From positions 276,264 through 340,263 of the forward strand of contig NW_003314397.1 of the NCBI RefSeq assembly GCF_000143415.4: a stretch of 64,000 nucleotides of DNA, read 5' to 3'. Positions within the stretch are counted from its first letter, which is position 1. Each line of letters opens with the position of its first letter. The notes beneath the pieces are model-generated. The model had not been told where the DNA came from. It ran no database searches and saw nothing but the letters and a program-made list of their open reading frames with translations. Made by a program: the position numbers and the translations under genes. Positions 58,413-64,000 of the stretch are shown one piece after another. The stretch comes from Selaginella moellendorffii (Eukaryota > Streptophyta > Lycopodiopsida > Selaginellales > Selaginellaceae).

Positions 58413-61400
58413 GCCTATCCTCTAAGGAGGGTAGTCTCTCCCACTTAGAGACTGATTGGACCACATGTAATGGTTCTCTCCTTTTATTGGTTTAGTTCTC
58501 GCTAAACCTCTTAGAGACCCTTCTCTAAGTCAATCCCACTACTCCTTCTCGAGTAGTCTCAATTTCCATCTATTGAATGTTTGCACCTTGGAACTTTTAC
58601 TCTTTTGACTTTTGGAAGTCAATTTCCTAGGTGTCTCCAACACCTTGCATTGCACAGATTGTGCAACTCCACTTCCCTATCCTAGGAAGTTCATTACTTG
58701 AGGGCACCATCATCCTCTCTTCTATTTCGTGCCACCTTGGGCACTAAGTTCCATTTATCACACTTTGTGCTAGGGTTGTCCATTGCCCTATCATTTGGCT
58801 ACCTTACCGCTCCCTCCCTTGGAGCTTCCACTTTCGCCAAATCGGAGCAATTCGGAATCCATCCTTGGAAACACACTTCCTTTCCCGCGATTTGTTAGCG
58901 TCCAACACATTAGTGTTCCTCGCCTAACTTTGTCACTTGGATTCCTTCCAAGGGATTCCACGGCCCTATCTTGGCCACTCATCTTTTGCTCCTATCTGTT
59001 GATTGTTGCACCAAGCAACATCGAATCTCTACCTCCTTGAGGTATTCTTTTGATTCCATAGCAAAGGCTCTGCTTTGCCAAGACTAGGGTGTTCACCCCT
59101 AGTAAGTCTCTTTTAGCATCTTCTGCTGTGGGCTCTATCCTCGGCCCAACTTTGTGACCCTCTCATGGGTCTCTTTAGAGACTACTTTCCTTGGACACAC
59201 TATGCCATCGCAATGACATAGCTCATTTCCCTAAGGTGCTTTTCCCACTTGGTCACCTTGACCAAGCCACACCATCATCAATAGTTCAAATCAACACTTT
59301 GAACTAGGAACCTTATTCCTTAACCCAAACAAGGACCTTGTCCTTATTTAGCCACAAGATCACCTAGTGATCTCACCTCGGCACCTTAACAGGTTTGCCA
59401 ATAGGTACTAGGTCTTCCAGACCTTTAACTTGCTAACTACGACCCCGGGGGCATCCCCCACACTTGGCGGTGCGCCCAAGCCAGCCCTTCCGGCCAAGGG
59501 TCCATAGCAACTGAGATTAGGTGTCCCCATCTCACTCACCACGTCCTTGGTGCCATTTGCACCAAAGCGTTCAAGTTAGATATGCTGAGCTTTCACACTA
59601 AGCAATCTAACCGTGCATCACGACTCCGAGGCATCCCTCGCTTGGCGGTGTGCCCAAACCAGTCTCCACACTGAGAGTCCATGACCACCGAAATATGAGT
59701 GTCCTCATATTCCAAACCATCACCACGCCCTAGTGATTTGGGACTCGAACCCAAGCACTAGAGGGTCGGGACTCGAACCCAACCTCCGTATATGCATCTA
59801 CGGATGGCATCACACCGGATGCCTGGCGTGACTCCCCACGCCGGTGCACCAACTTATTTTTAAAGCGTGCTACAGATCACAACTTAGGAACCTAGTTCCC
59901 CCGCACTGCCAAGTCCTCCCACTTGACAAGTTTGTGATCATGCATGGACTCCTCCATGCTTGGCCCCATGGCCCACCCTTTTTGAAGTTATCACCTTCAA
60001 CTAGGGTATTTGTTCCCCTGACTTGCCAATCTCGCTTGGCAAGTCCTCTGACCACTGTAACATGGTTCTTGCACAAGCGTGAAAGTCCTTCACCATCGAC
60101 TTTCGTTCAAAGCCCTCTCTTTGAACACTCGGGAACTACTTCCCTAACCTTGACAGCCTTGCCTCATGGCAAGCTTCAAGACCATGCTTCTGCTGCGCCA
60201 CTCTGATTTCGCACGTTCTATGAACCATTTACACTTGGCCTTTCTAGGTACTAAGCTACCTAGAATCGTCTTCGGGAACCTTGAAGGAACTCTGTCCCTT
60301 AGCTTGCTAAGGCCTCCCTTTTTGCAAGCTTTCCAATTGCCACATAGTTTAACATGGACAATTCCATATTTTAGACTCTCCATGGCATCACGGTTGCTAG
60401 CGGCAACACCCTCGAGCCCCCACTTGATTCTCCACTCCCAGATGGCATGACCAACCTTGGTTATGCCCTTCGATTCCTATGGTTCGGTTTCATCCCCTTA
60501 CTTCTTGCTTTTGGCTTCACACCTTTCCTTCGGTCATTTTCCTCTAGACCAGGAGGATAGCTTTGCACTTTCTATCATGCCTTAGCAAATATTCTTAGGG
60601 ATGAACCTACCCAATAGCCCAGGGAGTGGTTCCTCAATCCGGGTATGCTCACCTTATAATCCCACACACTGGGATTACATTGTTGCTTATGGGCCTTTTT
60701 ATGCCCATCACTAGCCTTGCCAAAATTCCATTCTTGGCTTTGTCCAACTCAGGTAGACAGTCTTGTCCTGTCTCCGCAACCTTGGACATTTGGATAGCAC
60801 CTTCTATCCATCATTCGCTAGGGACTTAGTCCCTTGGGCTTTATCCATTGCCCTCGCGACATCAAACACCACCTTCTGGTGTTCTAGAGTGTTCGGGTGT
60901 CTTAATGATGGCTTTCTTGACAATGAGTATTTCCTTTTATGACATTGACTTACTATATCGCAACACAAGCAACTTATCCCCCGTAAGGGTATATCCGACT
61001 TCCCTATGCTATTAAGAAGTCTTGGGTAGCTACCTTCTACCCGTTTAACCAGTTATTTTGCACCTCTTGCTTAGTTGTCTCATAGTTGTCAAGTCCTACA
61101 ACTCATTGCTTGGTGCTTTCACACCTCCATCATTATCTGGGTCACCACACTCTAACTGCATGCTCTGCAGCTTAGGTTATGCCATTCCCATTTCCATTGG
61201 GATTCCTTTGGCAAGGGGTTCTCATGAACCCACCAACATAGCCTCAAGGTACCACACCTTGGCACATTTGGTGTCTCCACACCATCGGCTCCATGAGCCT
61301 ACCTCTATGACACTTTCCCTTCGTGTCTAAGTCTTTGCCAAGACCAACACCGCTCTTTCTCATGCCAACCATCCGTTAACACTGCACCATAGAGGTCACA

Positions 61401-61628
61401 CACAACTTTGTGTCAAAGTTGTTTTCTTCTGGGAACACCTTTCCCATAACTTTAGCATGCCACATTTTGCCATCGATGAGATACCCTCTGTTCTCATCCT
61501 TGGATCCTATGATCCCCCCCCATCCTTTGTGGGGTACAACACACCTTAGTCCAAATGCTTCCATCAGTCCTTTTAGGACCATCCCTTGACTCTACTTGAG
61601 TCATCCAGCAGTTTTGGACTTGGTTAAT

Positions 61629-61800
61629 CGCTTCGTGCTCGTTCCTCGAGCACTTCGTTGGGAGTTCCACTCCCGCTCTTGACTTTTCAAGTCGGAGCTT
61701 TTGGTCCAAACATGTTACGCTTGTTTGGCTCTCGCTTCGGCCACTACCACGTGGCACCCTTCCGGCTCCACTTTGGGGCCTAGGGATTTTGTGTCTCACA
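61629..61800 (-). repeat. Truncated 5' LTR of the inner element
   Basis: Matches the first about 170 bp of the LTRs, then jumps directly to interior sequence (CCAAGTCCAAAACTGCTGGA on the minus strand). The junction shows only a few shared bases. Confidence 0.85.
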
Positions 61801-61805
61801 AGGGC
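61801..61805. other. Target-site duplication, right copy
   Basis: AGGGC immediately right of the inner element, identical to 56543-56547. Five bases is the usual length for LTR retrotransposon insertion. Confidence 0.92.
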
Positions 61806-63099
61806 ACCAAAGACGTGGTGAATGAGATGGAGACACCCAAGTCTCAGTTGCTATGGATCCTTGGCCGAAAGGGCTGGCTTGGGCGCACCGCCAAGTGTGG
61901 GGGATGCCCCCGGGGTCATAGTCAACAACTTAGAAGGGTTTGGAAAACCTAGTTCCTATTGATAAACCTATTAAGGGGTCAAGATGAGATCACTAGGTGA
62001 TCTTGTGGCTAAACAAGGACAAAGTCTTTGTTTGGGTTAAGGAATATGATTCCTAGTTCAAAGTGTTGATTTGAACTATTGATAAAGGTGTGGCTTGGTC
62101 GAGGTGACCAAGTGGAAAGAATATCTAAGGGAAATGAACTATGTCAATGCTATAGCATAGTAAGTCCAAGGAAAGTAGTTTCTATAAGAGATCCAAGGGA
62201 GGGTCTCAAAAAGTTGGGCCGTGGATAGAGCCCACGACAGAAAATGTTAAAGAGACGTACTAGAGGTGAACACCCTCTAGACTTGGAAAAACAAAGTGTT
62301 TGCTATGGAACCGAAAGGAAACCTGAAAAATGGAGGTAGCGATCCTATGTTGCTGGGTGCAACAATCAAGGATAGGAGCAAAAGACTAGTGGCTAAGAAA
62401 AGAGCCATGGGAATCATGGGAAAGAATCCAAATGGCAAAGTTAGGCCGAGAACACTAATGTGTTGGGTGCTAATGGAATATGGGAAAGGCAATGTTTCCC
62501 CAAGGATGGATTCCCAACTGCTCCGATTTGGCGAAAGTGGATGCTCCAAAGGGGGGAGCGGTAAGGTAGCCAAATAATAGGGCCATGGGCAGCCCTAGCA
62601 CCAATTATGATAACTGGAACTTAGTGCCTAAAGGTGGCACGATATCGAAGAGAGGATGATGGTACCCTCAAGTAAAGAACTTCCTAGGATAGGGAAGTGG
62701 AGTTGCACCATGTGCAACATAAAGTGTCGGAGACACCTGGGAAATTGACTCGGAGAAGTCAAAATTAAAAGTTCCAAAATGCAGAGGTTATGTCAATAGA
62801 ATCTGAAACTACTAAAGAATGAGTAGTGGAATTGAGTTAGAGAGGGTGTCTTTAACGGGTTTAGCGAGAACTGAACCAATAAAAGGGAGCAAACCACCCT
62901 AGGTGGTCGAGTGAGTCTCTATGTTGGAGAGATTATGCTCCTTAGAGGATGGACAAGGCATGGTGAGCCTTCGGGGTCAAACCATAGACAAATATTGGCT
63001 GGGTGCCAAGGATGGAAATGGTAATACCTGCGGGTGTTACTTTATAAAAGGGTTTACCGTTCGATGAGGACATTGAACTTCGTTTATGGGTGGTGGAGT

Positions 63100-64000
63100 T
63101 GTGAAACACAAATTCCCTAGGCCCCAAAGTGGAGCCGGAAGGGTGCCACGTGGTAGTGGACAAAGCGAAAGCCAAACGAGCGTAACACGTTTGGACTAAA
63201 AGCTTCGACTTGAAAGATTGAGAGCGGGAGTGGAACTCCCAACAAAGTGCTCGAGGAACAAGCACAAAGCGAGCAATAAGCGAGGCTCCAAAAAGGGACC
63301 CAAAAGGACCAACATATGACACGTGGAAGTGTCCGAGATGGAGTCCGAGATGGACCCGAGTTGGAGTCCGAGATGGAGTCCGAGATGGACCAAGACGGAG
63401 TCCGAGATGGAGTCCAAGGTGGAGTCCGAGGTGGAGTCCGAGGTGGAGTCCGAGATGGAGTCCGAGCTGGACCGAGATGGAGTCCGAGATGGAGTCCGAG
63501 GTGGAGTCCGAAGTGGAGTCCGAGATGGAGTCCGAGATGGACCGAGATGGAGTCCGAGATGGAGTCCGAGATGGACCGAGACAGAGGCCGAGATGGAGTC
63601 CGAGATGGACCCGAGATGGAATCCGAGATGGAGTCCGAGAAGGAACCGAGATGGAGTCCGAGGTCAAGACCAAGACCGGGACCGAGACCGGGACCGAGAC
63701 CGAGACCAAGACCGAGACCGGGACCGGGACCGAGACCGAGACCGAGGCGGAGGCCGAGACCGAGCCCGAGTCCGAGTCCGAGTCCGAGTCCAAGTCCGAG
63801 TCCGAGCCCGAGTTCGAGTTTGAGAGGGTGAAAGCCCAAAGCGTTCGTCTCCCAGACCCTGGGGGGTTTGGTGAGCTCAAAAAGTATAGGAGGGCCAGTG
63901 TAGCCCAGGAAGGCCAGACCCAGTGTTGGGTGATGAACTGACCACTAGGAAGTCCAAGACTAGAGTGAATACAGACCGACAAGTGAGGTAGCTTGGTGAA
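63100..64000 (+). repeat. 3' LTR of the outer element, cut by window end
   Basis: Starts TGTGAAACAC after a purine-rich GGGTGGTGGAG that may be the polypurine tract. It follows the 5' LTR closely and includes the minisatellite at about 63329-63828. Confidence 0.85.
63329..63828. repeat. Minisatellite in the 3' LTR
   Basis: Same GAGATGGAGTCC to GAGACCGGGACC to GAGTCCGAGTCC progression as at 52241, about 500 bp. Unit order is conserved while unit number differs, so the array changes by gain and loss of units. Confidence 0.95.

Larger units (their letters stand above)
56548..61800 (-). mobile_element. Inner LARD-like element, minus strand, 5' deleted
   Basis: A relative of the outer element inserted in the opposite direction. 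It spans 5253 bp and is flanked by AGGGC duplications. Read on the minus strand it has about 170 bp of 5' LTR (61800-61629). This is fused to interior sequence matching outer position about 54487 onward, then the remaining interior (to 58178) and a full 3' LTR (58177-56548). The deletion removed most of the 5' LTR, the primer-binding site and about 0.7 kb of interior. It cannot retrotranspose further. No coding domain is recognisable. Confidence 0.87.
52011..64000 (+). mobile_element. LARD-like non-autonomous LTR retrotransposon (outer element, cut by window end)
   Basis: The 5' LTR is 52011-53765 and the internal part is 53766-56547 plus 61806-63099, about 4.1 kb. The 3' LTR starts at 63100 and leaves the window. 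The LTR begins TGTGAGACAC and ends AATTACA. A primer-binding site follows at 53769. The interior has no gag, protease, reverse transcriptase, RNase H or integrase signature in any frame, the pattern of large retrotransposon derivatives that depend on a partner element. The interior is split by a second, minus-strand element at 56548-61800. The whole element sits in the end of a gypsy integrase gene. Confidence 0.85.

Overview
The window is nuclear DNA of a land plant. The genes have many short introns, usually about 53-60 bp with canonical ends. They include plant-only families: a SPARK-domain receptor kinase, an E-class PPR protein, chloroplast NTRC and plant-type PEP carboxylase. Compact genes, a PPR gene without introns and an adjoining retrotransposon-rich tract are most like a lycophyte of the Selaginella moellendorffii type. 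This assignment is inference; no species marker was tested.

Layout. Positions 1-12478 are gene-dense: NOP16 (+), sterol delta7-reductase (-), a LAZ1/TMEM184 protein (-), MPDU1 (-), NTRC (+), a bacterial-type VIT transporter (-), a doubtful small gene (+) and an LRR protein (-). Positions 12479-17793 hold no convincing gene, and from about 14080 the DNA becomes very AT-rich with a decayed 251-bp direct repeat. At 17794-20032 (-) lies the most unusual gene: a P-loop NTPase joined to a PD-(D/E)XK nuclease-like domain of the Crinkler/RHS class, with a Cys/His tail and a nuclear localisation signal. Positions 20187-22190 carry two decayed copies of a kelch-like gene. Next come PRMT7 (-) and a PPR gene (+) with starts 37 bp apart, then MED13 (-), a broken ARIADNE ubiquitin-ligase pseudogene, PECT1 (-), SAE2 (+), S2P (-), the SPARK kinase (+), an SCP/NIF phosphatase (-) and PEPC (+).

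From about 51000 to the end the DNA is a stack of LTR retrotransposons. A Ty3/gypsy integrase fragment is cut by a non-autonomous (LARD-like) element on the + strand, with a 1755-bp 5' LTR and a tRNA-iMet-type primer-binding site. That element is itself interrupted at 56548-61800 by a minus-strand relative flanked by a perfect 5-bp duplication, AGGGC. The LTRs carry a 6/12-bp purine-rich minisatellite that makes long but meaningless ORFs in every frame. The internal regions have no recognisable gag or pol and contain a pair of tRNA T-arm-like hairpins.

The intact genes are mostly housekeeping and do not form one pathway. They cover ribosome biogenesis, sterol and phosphatidylethanolamine synthesis, dolichol-linked glycosylation, chloroplast redox control, SUMO activation, transcription mediator and arginine methylation. 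A repeated theme is close head-to-head gene pairs with telo-box motifs (AAACCCTA type) near the start codons.
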